DNA of 64,000 nt from Paraburkholderia dinghuensis (GCF_003837865.1 NZ_RQIS01000007.1:186001-250000), one strand, 5' to 3'. Positions 16,463-25,951 are shown, counted from the first letter of the stretch. Notes: generated from the letters alone by a model not told the origin. Program-made: numbers and translations.

Positions 16463-18121
16463 ATGAACGATCAGGCTCGGTCCACGCAGGGCAACGGCCA
16501 CGCATCCAGTGGAAACGGCAAACACCGCAGCCCCGCGGATCGCCCATGTTTCGATCCCACCGCATACGGCAACGGTCCGGACGACTTCGTCACCGACATG
16601 ACCGAGAACGCCGCCATTACGCACCATGCGATGCAGATCGGACGCGAGGTGATCGCGTATACGGCGACGGCGGGGCATCTCGTGACCGTCGATCCGGGCA
16701 GCTCGCAACCCAATGCCAAGATCTTCTACGTGGCGTTCACGAAGGACGGCGTGCAGGCGCAGGATCGCCCCGTCACGTTCTTCTACAACGGCGGGCCAGG
16801 TTCGTCGTCGGTGTTCGTGCTGCTCGGCTCGTTTGCGCCGAAGCGCATCAAGACGTCGATGCCGGGCTTCACACCACCCGCGCCCTATACGCTCGAAGAC
16901 AACCCGGACAGCCTGCTCGACAAGAGCGACCTCGTGTTCGTCAATCCGGTGGGCACAGGCTACTCGGCGGCGATCGCACCGCATCACAACCGCGAATTCT
17001 GGGGCGTCGATCAGGACGCGGACTCACTCAAGCAGTTCATCAAGCGCTATCTCACGGCGAACGATCGCTGGAATTCACCGAAGTTTCTTTTCGGAGAATC
17101 GTATGGCACGGCGCGCAGTTGCGTGCTCGCGTACCGGCTGCATGAGGATGGCGTCGATCTGAACGGCATCACGCTGCAATCGTCGATTCTCGACTACGCG
17201 CAAAGCGGCAATCCGGTGGGCGCGCTCCCGACCGCCGCAGCCGATGCGTGGTATCACGATCGCGTCGGCGTGAAGCCGAAGCCGAAAGACCTGCAGGTGT
17301 TCGCGGAGCAGGTAGCGCAATTCGCGCGCGCGGACTATCGCGAGGCGCTCGCGAAATTCCCCAATGCGAAGGACCCGGCGATCGCGGCCGCGCTCAGCAC
17401 ACTTTCGAAATACACGGGCATCGACACGCAGACGCTTTCGTCCTGGAACCTCGACATCGCCGCCTACGACAGCCGCGGCAATTCACTCTTTCTCACGACG
17501 CTGCTCAAGGACAAAGGCGTGGCGCTCGGTGCGTACGATGGCCGTGTGACGGCAATCGACACGGGTATTGCGGGAAAGATCGACCCGAACTCGGGTGGCA
17601 ACGATCCGACCATGACCGCCGTGACGGGCGTCTATACGGCGATGTGGAACAGCTACCTGAACGAGCAGTTGAAATTCCGTTCGAATTCTTCGTTCACGGA
17701 TCTCAACGACCAGGTATTCCATAACTGGAATTTCAGCCACATCGACCCGACGGGCGCCCAGAAGGGAATCGACGCGCAGGGCAATATCGTGCTTTACACG
17801 GCGGGCGATCTGGCTGCCGTGATGGCGCTGAACCCGGATCTGCGTGTGCTTTCGGCAAACGGCTACTACGACTTCGTGACGCCGTTCTATCAGACCGTGA
17901 TCGATCTGCAGAAGATGCCGCTCGTCGATCAGAAGGTGCGCGACAACCTCAGTGCACGCTTCTACCCTTCGGGGCACATGGTCTATCTCGACAACGGCTC
18001 ACGTACTGCCCTCAAGGCCGATCTGGCGAAGCTGTATCAGGGCGCGGTGAAGGACCGGCCAGCCGTCGCGCGCATTCGCGCCCTGCAGCGAATGAGCACG
18101 ATGAGCACGATGCATCACTGA
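16463..18121 (+). CDS. Serine carboxypeptidase-like (S10) peptidase
   Basis: A 552-residue alpha/beta-hydrolase peptidase. The oxyanion-hole motif NGGPGSSS, the nucleophile S213 in GESYGT, D470 in NGYYDFVTP and H505 in PSGHMVYLD form the complete S10 set. The N-terminal 30 residues are polar and low-complexity with no signal peptide. S10 enzymes remove C-terminal residues at acid pH. The gene begins 84 bp after the sedolisin gene with a GGGAG site; an endopeptidase plus an exopeptidase with similar pH optimum makes functional sense. Confidence 0.9.
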   Translation: MNDQARSTQGNGHASSGNGKHRSPADRPCFDPTAYGNGPDDFVTDMTENAAITHHAMQIGREVIAYTATAGHLVTVDPGSSQPNAKIFYVAFTKDGVQAQDRPVTFFYNGGPGSSSVFVLLGSFAPKRIKTSMPGFTPPAPYTLEDNPDSLLDKSDLVFVNPVGTGYSAAIAPHHNREFWGVDQDADSLKQFIKRYLTANDRWNSPKFLFGESYGTARSCVLAYRLHEDGVDLNGITLQSSILDYAQSGNPVGALPTAAADAWYHDRVGVKPKPKDLQVFAEQVAQFARADYREALAKFPNAKDPAIAAALSTLSKYTGIDTQTLSSWNLDIAAYDSRGNSLFLTTLLKDKGVALGAYDGRVTAIDTGIAGKIDPNSGGNDPTMTAVTGVYTAMWNSYLNEQLKFRSNSSFTDLNDQVFHNWNFSHIDPTGAQKGIDAQGNIVLYTAGDLAAVMALNPDLRVLSANGYYDFVTPFYQTVIDLQKMPLVDQKVRDNLSARFYPSGHMVYLDNGSRTALKADLAKLYQGAVKDRPAVARIRALQRMSTMSTMHH

Positions 18122-18663
18122 CCAGCCGGCATTGCGTCCGGGTTATCGCGGTCCTGTGCCATGACCGCGAGGCACGCGCGCGCGTCGCCGCGGATGATTC
18201 GGGCGGAACACGCGATCATGAGATTTTTCTGGAGTCCGAAGTCTTCGACCAGAAAACCGCGTGCGCATGTGCGTCCTTGAGGGGACGGCTGCGACGGCAC
18301 GCGATCGATCAAGGTTCCCGCATCGGTCGTATACGCCCAGATTTTTTTCCCTAGCGCGGCCGCAAAACCGATTTCGAATGCTGTCCCGGAATCGGGCTCG
18401 CCCGGGCCGCGAAAGTCATCGACGTTAGCCATCACGATGTCGGCGGAGCGGATTGCGTCGACGTTGGCTCGATAGATCCAGGCGGCCTTGTGTGGGCCGT
18501 CGAGATCGTCGGGTACTTCGGCGTCGAGCGGATAGACGCCTTCGAAACCGTATTCGGCGCAGATGGCGCGCAGGCGATCTCCGAACGCGCGGGCATCGAG
18601 GCGGAACACGTCGAAGCCCGCGAGGTAGACGCGCGGCGGGCGGGGAACTGGGGCGTTGGACAT
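18115..18663 (-). CDS. Nucleoside 2-deoxyribosyltransferase-like protein
   Basis: A 182-residue protein with the family signature VYLAGFDVF near the N-terminus, DIVMANVDDFRGPGEPDSGTAFEIGFAAALGKKIWAY in the centre, where the conserved Asp, Glu and GxAxALGK loop are present. The family exchanges bases on deoxynucleosides or hydrolyses nucleotides (as in DNPH1/RCL). Its 3' end overlaps the S10 gene by 7 bp in convergent orientation. The substrate is uncertain. Confidence 0.85.
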   Translation of the reverse strand: MSNAPVPRPPRVYLAGFDVFRLDARAFGDRLRAICAEYGFEGVYPLDAEVPDDLDGPHKAAWIYRANVDAIRSADIVMANVDDFRGPGEPDSGTAFEIGFAAALGKKIWAYTTDAGTLIDRVPSQPSPQGRTCARGFLVEDFGLQKNLMIACSARIIRGDARACLAVMAQDRDNPDAMPAGQ

Positions 18664-18954
18664 GGCGGTTTCCTGGATTCTTGTTATGTGGTGAGGGGCG
18701 ATTGCGCGATTCTAGCCACGTTGTGAATAACGGCAAGCGGTTCAATGAAATCGGAGGCTGCGCCGCGCAATGAGGAACGCAATCGTTCGCCAGGGACAAT
18801 GGTCAGCGCCGGAGCCAAAGCATGCGATGATCGCGTCCAGACCAGCGCCGAAAGGGCAAAGCGGGCCACAGTGAGGCCACAGCGGCGATCGTTGCGGCAC
18901 ACGCATGAAACACCGCAATCGATGAGCCGGGCGCACAAACGAACGGGAGGGGAC

Positions 18955-20196
18955 ATGGACGGATCGGGGAGCACGGTGGTGATCGTCGGAACAGGACACG
19001 CGGGCGGCAACGCCGCGGCGCTGTTACGGCAATACGGTTTCGACGGACGGGTCGTGCTGATCGGCGCCGAGCCGGTGCCGCCGTATCATCGTCCGCCGCT
19101 CAGCAAGGCTTACCTGTTGGGCGAGGCCGATATCGAGCGCCTCTGGCTGAAGCCGCGCGCGTTCTACGACGACAACCGCATCGAACTGAAGCTTGGCGCT
19201 GCAGTCCGCTCACTCGACTGCGCGTCCCACACGCTCGCGCTCGCCGATGGCAGCCACCTGCAGTACGACAAGCTGATTCTTGCGACCGGTTCGACGCCGC
19301 GCGTGCTTTCCATCCCCGGGCACGACCTGGAAGGGGTGGTGGCGCTGCGCTCGCTCGCCGATGCCGACGTGCTGCGCGCGCGCCTGCAGCCCGGCGAACG
19401 GCTGGTTGTGATCGGCGCGGGCTATATCGGCCTCGAAGCGGCAGCGTCCGCGCGCAAGCTCGGCCATGAGGTCACGGTGCTCGAAGCCGCGCCGCGCGTG
19501 CTCGGGCGTGTGACGAGCGAAACCGTCTCGGCGTTCTACGCGCACGAGCATCGCGCGAAGGGTGTCGATCTGCGCCTCGACGCGAAAATCGAGTCGTTTG
19601 TGGGCGAGGGCGGCACGTTGAGCGGCGTGAAGCTGGCGTCGGGCGAGGTCGTGCCGGCGGGGCTCGCGCTCGTCGGCGTCGGCGTCGTCCCGAACGTGAC
19701 GCTGGCGCTCGAGGCCGGCATCGCCTGCGCAAACGGCGTGCAGGTCGACGACGATGCCCGGGCGTCCGACCCCGATGTGTTCGCGATCGGCGACTGCTCG
19801 AACCGGCCGCTCGCGCACTATGGCCGCACGGCGCGCCTCGAAAGCGTGCACAACGCGGTGGAGCAGGCGAAGCTCGCGGCGGCGGCCATCGCGGGCAAGC
19901 CGCGTCCCGTCTGCGATGCACCGTGGTTCTGGTCCGATCAATACGATCTGAAACTGCAGACGGTCGGCCTGCTGGAGGGCTACGACGAGGCCGTCGTGCG
20001 TGGCGATCCGGCGGCGCGGCGCTTCGCGGTCTGGTATCTGAAGGACCGGTCGCTGCTCGCCATCGACGCCGTCAATTCGATGCCCGACTTCCTCTGCGGC
20101 AAAAAGCTCGTGGGGTCCGGAGCGAAACTCGATGTCGATGCGCTGCACGATCCCGCGATCGACCTCGGCAAGTTTGCGGCGGCCGCGCTGACCTGA
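18955..20196 (+). CDS. FAD/NAD(P)-dependent ferredoxin reductase-type oxidoreductase
   Basis: A 413-residue flavoprotein. The FAD-binding motif VVIVGTGHAGGNAA is at the N-terminus, the NAD(P) motif VVIGAGYIGLEAA near residue 147, and the second FAD contact ATASDPDVFAIGDC-like segment near 270. The C-terminal reductase domain includes PWFWSDQYDLKLQTVG, typical of rhodocoxin, putidaredoxin and Rieske-type ferredoxin reductases. A strong GGGAGGGG site fixes the start; an in-frame ATG at 18745 is rejected. No ferredoxin or oxygenase gene is adjacent, so the partner is unknown. Confidence 0.88.
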   Translation: MDGSGSTVVIVGTGHAGGNAAALLRQYGFDGRVVLIGAEPVPPYHRPPLSKAYLLGEADIERLWLKPRAFYDDNRIELKLGAAVRSLDCASHTLALADGSHLQYDKLILATGSTPRVLSIPGHDLEGVVALRSLADADVLRARLQPGERLVVIGAGYIGLEAAASARKLGHEVTVLEAAPRVLGRVTSETVSAFYAHEHRAKGVDLRLDAKIESFVGEGGTLSGVKLASGEVVPAGLALVGVGVVPNVTLALEAGIACANGVQVDDDARASDPDVFAIGDCSNRPLAHYGRTARLESVHNAVEQAKLAAAAIAGKPRPVCDAPWFWSDQYDLKLQTVGLLEGYDEAVVRGDPAARRFAVWYLKDRSLLAIDAVNSMPDFLCGKKLVGSGAKLDVDALHDPAIDLGKFAAAALT

Positions 20197-20355
20197 CGCG
20201 CTGCATATCTCACAATCTCTTGATGTGCGTAGCCGTGCGCCTTCGCACGGCGGACTATTATCGTTGGCGGCGCCGCTCCGTATACGGGTTCGCGGCGCAA
20301 GCCCGACGCGGCAAGTCAGCGTCGGTACGCCCATAGATGAGACGAGTCCCGCACG

Positions 20356-21615
20356 ATGAACACGACCGACCGGCGTCTGACCGCTACGCCTGCCCCGTCG
20401 CGCAATGCATTACGCGAGCGCACACTGCCCGGCCATGAGGCGAATCCGTCCGCCCGTCCCGACGTGCCAGCGCTGCTGGGCCGGGAGGGCGTGCGTTACG
20501 ACTTCAACTACGGCTGCCGCGTGCAGGTGCCGGTGGCGGGCTGGCGGGTCCGGATGCGCGACCTCGACACGAACAACGTCATCTCGCTCGATACGTTCGA
20601 AGCGGGCGAAATTGCTTCGAGCCGCCGCAAATACTTCGTGCGCTTCCAGTTCGACGTGTTCGATGGCGCGCGCGTCGTGTTTTCTCACGCGTTCGATGCG
20701 ACATGGCGGCGCGTGCTGATCGAGGTCGGTTCGGGCGCGTTGGGCGATGCCATTGCGTGGATGCCGGCGATCGAGGCGTTCCGGCAACAGCACGAATGCC
20801 AGGTGACCGTGCAACTGAGGCCGGGGTTGCGTCCGCTTTTCGAGGACGCCTATCCGGCGCTGCAGTTCGTGGACGGCCTACCCGGCGAGATCGAGGCCGA
20901 AGGCGAGCCGTTCTACGCGTCGTACCGGCTCGACCGCTACCTGCCGTACACGGACCGCGACCATCAGCCGACCGATGCGCGCGTGAGCAACCAGCAGGAC
21001 TTTGCTTCGTACATGCTGGGCGTTCCCGCGATCGAGCGGCGCCCGAATATCGTCGTGGCCAACCGGGAGCGCACAATCCGCGAGCGTTATGTGTGTATTG
21101 GCACGCAGGCGTCTGCGCAATGCAAATACTGGAACAACGCGGGTGGCTGGCCGGCGCTGATCGCGCTTTTGAGGGCGTGTGGATACCGCGTGCTGTGTAT
21201 CGACCGTGACCGCGAACACGGCCTGGCGGGCGCGCTGAACACGATCCCGGAAGGCGCCGAGGACTTCACCGGCGATCGGCCGCTAACGGAGCGGGCCAGT
21301 CTGCTTGCGCACGCTGACTTCTTCATTGGGGTCGCAGGCGGTCTGTCCTGGCTTGCATGGGCAGTCAGGACACCGGTCGTGCTGATCAGCGGCCATTCGC
21401 ATCCGAAGGCCGAGTTTCATACGCCGTGGCGGGTGATCAATTTTCGCGTGTGCAATAGCTGCTACAACGACACGACGGTCGAATTCGACAGCAGCGACTT
21501 CGCCTGGTGCCCGCGCCATGCGGGCGATGACCGGCGATTTGAGTGCACCTCGGCGATTACGCCAGAGCAGGTTATGGGGGTGATCGGGCCGCTTATTTCC
21601 TCGGGTGGGCAGTAA
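20356..21615 (+). CDS. Autotransporter O-heptosyltransferase, TibC/Aah family
   Basis: A 419-residue cytoplasmic glycosyltransferase. It matches the family over its whole length: DFNYGCRVQVP and W-x-V-x-x-x-DLDTNNVI near residue 50-80, SGALGDAIAWMPAIEAF near 130, ASAQCKYWNNAGGWPALI near 255, GAEDFTGDRPLTERASLL and FIGVAGGLSWLAWA near 310-335. The four cysteines at 366, 369, 385 and 397 (CNSC, WCPRH, FECT) correspond to the iron site known in TibC. Such enzymes heptosylate serines on autotransporter passenger domains before secretion. No autotransporter gene lies within this window, so its target must be elsewhere. Confidence 0.85.
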   Translation: MNTTDRRLTATPAPSRNALRERTLPGHEANPSARPDVPALLGREGVRYDFNYGCRVQVPVAGWRVRMRDLDTNNVISLDTFEAGEIASSRRKYFVRFQFDVFDGARVVFSHAFDATWRRVLIEVGSGALGDAIAWMPAIEAFRQQHECQVTVQLRPGLRPLFEDAYPALQFVDGLPGEIEAEGEPFYASYRLDRYLPYTDRDHQPTDARVSNQQDFASYMLGVPAIERRPNIVVANRERTIRERYVCIGTQASAQCKYWNNAGGWPALIALLRACGYRVLCIDRDREHGLAGALNTIPEGAEDFTGDRPLTERASLLAHADFFIGVAGGLSWLAWAVRTPVVLISGHSHPKAEFHTPWRVINFRVCNSCYNDTTVEFDSSDFAWCPRHAGDDRRFECTSAITPEQVMGVIGPLISSGGQ

Positions 21616-21983
21616 GGGGCGACGATCGGCCGCGGCTCCGGCCTGAGCGCCAACGCGGCTGCGCGGTGCGCACTCGCTGGCATTTTGGGGGTTTCGTAGA
21701 TTTCTGCCGGAGCCGGGTAATATGCTCGGTGCCAGGCAGTGGCTGCGTTTCCGTAATGACGATCGGTTACACTCCGACCTCCGGTATGCCAGTCGCATGG
21801 AGTCTGAAAAGAGCTGATTCGCCGGGCTGCCCGCCGCTTGATGTGATGCCCCTCTCGGCCAAGGAATGTGCCAGACAAAGGTAAGGTCACTGCTACCTTC
21901 CTTATCGTGACCACGTAATTGGCCACGGCGATTGAACCGGAATTGAAGGTGGATTTTCCGGTCTTCACAAGAAGTTCCAGAAC
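21616..21983. other. Intergenic region upstream of the MntP/YtaF-like gene
   Basis: About 370 bp with no supported gene. A GGTCAC/GTGACC inverted repeat with a 16-nt loop lies near 21887-21914, overlapping a smaller inverted repeat. I looked for a yybP-ykoY manganese riboswitch, because MntP-type exporters often have one, and did not find the conserved core. Confidence 0.4.
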
Positions 21984-22643
21984 ATGATTCAAGCCGTCCT
22001 GTACACCTCGATTCTTCCCATCCTGTTGATCGCCGTATCGAGCAATCTCGACAACATCGGGGTAGGGACCTCATACGGCTTCCGGAAGATCCACATCCCC
22101 ATCACCTCCAACGTCCTGATCGCGGCGGTTACTGCCACCGGGACCTTTCTGTCTATTCTTCTCGGGCAAAGCGTTTACCGTTTCATAAACCTGCGGATGG
22201 ACACCTTGCTCGGTGGCGGCGTCATTGTCCTGGCGGGGCTCTGGGTCATCTACCAGGAAAAGTTCATGCACTGCGTCCGGGAGCGTCGGGAAGCAGACCT
22301 CGTCACGAAAACGGCGCGCTCCACATACGGTGTTCACCATATCGCGGAGATTCTCAACAATCCTGTTGTCGCCGACTGGGACTTCTCGGGCCATATCGAC
22401 TCGAAAGAGGCGCTTGCGTTAGCCCTCGGTCTAACGATCAACAATATTCCCAATGGCGCCGGTGCCGGGATGTTGGGCCTGAATATCTACGCGATGACCG
22501 CGGTAGTTTTTGTCGTCAGCATTATCACCATCTCGTTCGGCACTTACCTCGGTAAATTGGGCGTGCATCGCGTGGGGAAATCGGCTGGCGTGCTCGCTGG
22601 CGTCCTCCTTGTTTGCGTGGGTTTCTATGAGATCTTCTTTTGA
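21984..22643 (+). CDS. MntP/YtaF-family membrane transporter
   Basis: A 219-residue protein with six predicted membrane segments in two repeats. Each repeat has the Asp/Asn motif of the family: SSNLDNIGVGTSYGFRK in the first and GLTINNIPNGAGAGMLG in the second. The cytoplasmic loop after the third segment is longer than in MntP and closer to the sporulation protein YtaF. MntP exports manganese; for this subgroup the ion is not proven. The gene stands alone on its strand. Confidence 0.82.
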   Translation: MIQAVLYTSILPILLIAVSSNLDNIGVGTSYGFRKIHIPITSNVLIAAVTATGTFLSILLGQSVYRFINLRMDTLLGGGVIVLAGLWVIYQEKFMHCVRERREADLVTKTARSTYGVHHIAEILNNPVVADWDFSGHIDSKEALALALGLTINNIPNGAGAGMLGLNIYAMTAVVFVVSIITISFGTYLGKLGVHRVGKSAGVLAGVLLVCVGFYEIFF

Positions 22644-22781
22644 AGTTTCATCGATTGCGTGCTGACCGGAATCACACGAGTCACGCACGTTCTATTGCGA
22701 GCAAACGTACTTAACTACCGCCTCGCGCACCCAACAGCAGGATCCAAATAGCAGGCGTACGTTCGGTTATCTTCGATCATC

Positions 22782-24176
22782 CTATGTCCCCGCCGCGATC
22801 GCCTCTTCGATAACCGCCAGGGCATCCAGCATCTGGGCGGGCGTGACGGTGAGCGGCGGTGTAAGCGTCAGCACGTTGCCCATTGTCGTCTTGAACGACA
22901 GGCCGCGGTCGAGCGCGCGATACAACACGGCCTCGGCCAGTTCGTTATCAGGTGTTTTGTCCGCGCGGCTTTTCACGAGTTCGATGCCAAGCAGCAGCCC
23001 GCACCCACGCACGTCGCCAATCGCGCCCAGCCGGCGCTTCATCTCATCCAGACGTTCGAGCGCGAGTGCGCCCACGCGCGCCGCATTCTCCACGAGACCT
23101 TCGTCCTCGATGATCTGGATCGTCGTGAGCGCAGCGCGCGTCGTAACCGGATTCTTTTCATGCGTGTAGTGACCAAACGCCCAGTCGCCGGCCACGTCCA
23201 GATCCGGGCGCGCGATGCACGCGGCAATGGGGAGAATTCCGCCGCCCAGCGCTTTACCCATCACCAGTATGTCTGGTGCGACGCCGTCATGATCACACGC
23301 GAACATTTTCCCTGTCTTCCCGAGTCCGGTCGGAATCTCGTCGAAGACCAGCAGTGCACCGTGGCGACGGCATATCTCCTGCAGGCGCCGCCAATAGCCC
23401 GGCGGCGGCAGGTAGGGGACGCAGCGCGCGGGCTCGGCGATCACAGCGGCGACGTCGCCCTCGCGCGCGAGCACGTAGTCCACCATGTTTGCGCACGCCA
23501 TGTTGCATGCTTCGAGCTTGGGCGCGCCGTGCTCGTCGCAGGCGTGCCCGTATGGGCACCGATAACACGCAAATGGCGCGACGTGCTGCGCGCCCGCGAC
23601 GAGCGGCGCGGCCGGCCCCGCGCGAAACAGGGCTTCTCCCGACAACGCCGATGCGCCGGTTCCCGCACCGTGGAAAGCGTCCCAGAAAGACAGCGTCTTG
23701 AAGCGTCCGGTCGCTGCGCGCGCGAGTTTGATCGCGACTTCGATCGCATCGGAGCCTCCAGTCGTCAGGAGTACTTTCGATAAATCGGCAGGCGAGATCG
23801 ACGCGAGTTTTTCCGCGAGTTCCACCGCGGTCTCGCAGGCGTATCGGCGCGGTGCGAACGGCAGTGCGTCCATCTGCGCCGCAATGGCCTGCTTGAGGCG
23901 CGGATGACCGTAGCCAATGTGGTGAGCGTTATTGCCGTGAAAATCCATGTATCGGCGTCCCTGGACGTCCTCGATCCAGATGCCTTCGGCCTTGGCGATT
24001 GCATTCAGGCACGGAGTGGACACGGACTGGTGGACGAACGCCGCGGAATCGCGCGCGAGGAGCGCGCGAGCGTTTGCGTCGAGTGCGCGCTCTTGCCACA
24101 CGCGACGACGGTCAGTGAGATTCGTGTCGCTCTCCGATTGAGCAACATTGCTGGCGGGTAGGGCGCGGGTACTCAT
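22782..24176 (-). CDS. Class III PLP-dependent enzyme, PbfA-like
   Basis: A 464-residue fold-type I PLP enzyme. Class III motifs are clear: TTGGSDAIEVAIKLAR, the Asp of FDEIPTGLGKTG, and the PLP lysine in MGKALGGGILP. A cysteine-rich insertion (CYRCPYGHACDEHG) and the phrases DFHGNNAHHIGYGHPRL and FGHYTHEKNPV resemble what I recall of PbfA, the 1-hydroxy-2-aminoethylphosphonate ammonia-lyase. In that pathway the product goes to phosphonoacetaldehyde hydrolase, but no other phosphonate gene is nearby. An ordinary omega-aminotransferase role remains possible. Confidence 0.75.
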   Translation of the reverse strand: MSTRALPASNVAQSESDTNLTDRRRVWQERALDANARALLARDSAAFVHQSVSTPCLNAIAKAEGIWIEDVQGRRYMDFHGNNAHHIGYGHPRLKQAIAAQMDALPFAPRRYACETAVELAEKLASISPADLSKVLLTTGGSDAIEVAIKLARAATGRFKTLSFWDAFHGAGTGASALSGEALFRAGPAAPLVAGAQHVAPFACYRCPYGHACDEHGAPKLEACNMACANMVDYVLAREGDVAAVIAEPARCVPYLPPPGYWRRLQEICRRHGALLVFDEIPTGLGKTGKMFACDHDGVAPDILVMGKALGGGILPIAACIARPDLDVAGDWAFGHYTHEKNPVTTRAALTTIQIIEDEGLVENAARVGALALERLDEMKRRLGAIGDVRGCGLLLGIELVKSRADKTPDNELAEAVLYRALDRGLSFKTTMGNVLTLTPPLTVTPAQMLDALAVIEEAIAAGT

Positions 24177-24687
24177 GAGCGTACCGTCTCACGGGGGGCG
24201 ATGCAGGGGTTGGCTGTCGCTGAGAAGGCCGCATGCATTGGGAGGTCCTCTGCAAACGTGATCTCATTGAAATGCGTCGGACGGGTCATCTCCGATTTCT
24301 CCAGAACGCTCAATTCGTGCGTGGGGTTCTTCGGAGGCACACTTTACGTGTTGCAACAAAATCGGTCAATATGACTCGCAATGCCACATTCTGAGCGCGA
24401 CGATCTGACGATGATCCACGCATACGACCGCCGGTCGGCAGTGGGTTATTCCAGTCGCCGGGCGGAAATGGGGATTTGAGGGCAAACGACTGGCAGGATC
24501 ACGCCAACCGGCCCGACAACGAAGGAGTGAAGTGGAGGGGAGCGGCTGCGCGCACAGGCTGGCACGGTAACGGTCTTTCCAGACCGAATGCAAGGCTTCG
24601 CAGAGACCACATCAGATTGTGTTTCCGAACAATCGCCTCGCGTCCGGTTCGATGCGACGCGTCCTGATTGCGCTCACGCGACGGACG
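24177..24687. other. Intergenic region, no gene seen
   Basis: About 510 bp between two minus-strand genes. The first 150 bp should hold the promoter and leader of the PLP-enzyme gene, including a GGGAGG sequence near 24240. Short open frames here have no support. Confidence 0.4.
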
Positions 24688-24912
24688 CTACCGCTGAGCC
24701 TGGGGGACTATTGGTATCACCACCTTCTTGGATTCGTCCACCTCAATGCCCCAGTCACCCACTTCATACCAATCGTCGCCGAGCAGTTCGCATGGATGCT
24801 GTGTCCGACTCTGACCGTTGCCGCAGCGCATGTCATCGGCCTGACAGTAGTGGTCGCACCCCCAGCAGATGCGCTCGGGGTGCTTAGGGTGCAATGGAAA
24901 TTGCTTTGCCAT
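24688..24912 (-). CDS. DUF3079 small protein
   Basis: A 74-residue protein with the family pattern MAKQFPLHPKHPERICWGCD, then YCQADDMRCGNGQSRTQHPCELLGDDWYE. The cysteines at C-x-x-C, C and C spacing suggest a small metal site. No function is established. It lies 14 bp downstream of the DUF2249 gene on the same strand, so the two are probably co-transcribed. Confidence 0.8.
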   Translation of the reverse strand: MAKQFPLHPKHPERICWGCDHYCQADDMRCGNGQSRTQHPCELLGDDWYEVGDWGIEVDESKKVVIPIVPQAQR

Positions 24913-24926
24913 GTCGATCGATCAGG

Positions 24927-25241
24927 CTAACCGCCACAACCGCCGCCGCAACACGACGACGCAGCACCTGCAGTCGAAGCTTCCTCGTGCGCATCAGGGG
25001 CAGCGATCACCATATCGATGACAACGCCCTGCATACCGCGCTCGAGGTACTTGATCTGCACCTGGCTGCCATAACGTTGCTGGATCTGTTGCAGCAGCGG
25101 CAGCGGATCATGATCGTTGATGAAACGCATCGTTTCACCTCGATCGAGCGATTCGAGAGCGCCGAAGATCGCCGCGTGGCGAAAGCGCTTCGCGACACCG
25201 CGCGCATCGAACTGGTAGATGTCAGGACCGGTTTCGTTCAT
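24927..25241 (-). CDS. DUF2249-domain protein with C-terminal CCGGGCGG tail
   Basis: A 104-residue protein. The DUF2249 core is seen in DARGVAKRFRHAAIFGALESLDRGETMRFINDHDPLPLLQQIQQ. The C-terminus ends SSCCGGGCGG, a cysteine-glycine tail that often accompanies this domain and may bind metal. DUF2249 genes cluster with hemerythrin, NnrS and denitrification genes in many bacteria, which fits the neighbour here. AAGGAG precedes the ATG at 25241; an upstream in-frame start at 25301 has no such site. Confidence 0.82.
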   Translation of the reverse strand: MNETGPDIYQFDARGVAKRFRHAAIFGALESLDRGETMRFINDHDPLPLLQQIQQRYGSQVQIKYLERGMQGVVIDMVIAAPDAHEEASTAGAASSCCGGGCGG

Positions 25242-25423
25242 GCAAACTCCTTTAAGGCTAGATTGAGGTTCGATCGCGCACGCCGATATGCAACGGCGCA
25301 CGCAGACTGCGTAGAAAAGAGCGTTTTACGCGGCGGTACACCGGTAGTAGATTCATTTGCGGTCGGCATGCTTTGCTCTGTCCACGAATTCGTAATCGGA
25401 TCGAGGCAACATCCTTGCGAGCT

Positions 25424-25951
25424 TCACTGCAGCGGCATGGTGCGTCGAGCCACCATTGCCGCGCTTAGCTTTTCCAGCTTCTGTCGATCCAGGCACGCTT
25501 CGGCAAATGGCAGAACCTGCCCCTCTTCCACGGCTATATGACGGTGGTAGGCACCGACAAAGCTGTCCACCCACGCACGCTCGAGCGGCCTGACCTGCCC
25601 TTGGGCGATATCGACTAGCTCCGCTCGCAACTGCGCCCAACCTGCATCCAGGGATCGATGCTCTTCGAGCAACGACGCGATCAATTCGGTTATTGACGAA
25701 CGCTGGCGCTGGCCGACCTCCATCAGCATTGGAAAGAGATCGTTCTCCTCGTCAGCCTGGTGATGTGGTCCGGCCACGTCGAAGTAGCGCATGATGTTTC
25801 TGGCCGCCTGCTGCGCCTGCTCGTCCGCGCCGTGCGACAGCAGGTGCGCTGACAGTTTCTCAAGCGTGGCGCATTGTGCGGCAATTCGCTCATGACACGC
25901 CCTAAGCATTTCAAGCGGTTCGTCGAAGGACGGTGCGGGTTTGCTTAACAT
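25424..25951 (-). CDS. Hemerythrin HHE-domain protein
   Basis: A 175-residue helical protein. The di-iron ligands are the His in RACHERI, the H-H-x-x-D/E of GPHHQADEENDLFP, the His in LLEEHRSLD and the H-x-x-x-E of YHRHIAVEEGQVLP, the complete hemerythrin set. Proteins of this kind repair or protect iron-sulfur clusters from nitric oxide, or bind oxygen. I use the ATG at 25951; in-frame ATGs at 25966 and 25969 are possible, and none has a good ribosome binding site. A possible NsrR site overlaps the start region. It probably forms one unit with the DUF2249 and DUF3079 genes. Confidence 0.85.
   Translation of the reverse strand: MLSKPAPSFDEPLEMLRACHERIAAQCATLEKLSAHLLSHGADEQAQQAARNIMRYFDVAGPHHQADEENDLFPMLMEVGQRQRSSITELIASLLEEHRSLDAGWAQLRAELVDIAQGQVRPLERAWVDSFVGAYHRHIAVEEGQVLPFAEACLDRQKLEKLSAAMVARRTMPLQ

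Noticed and set aside
21616..21983. Possible manganese riboswitch (yybP-ykoY) before the MntP/YtaF-like gene
   Set aside because: The conserved internal loops of that riboswitch could not be matched; only generic inverted repeats are present.
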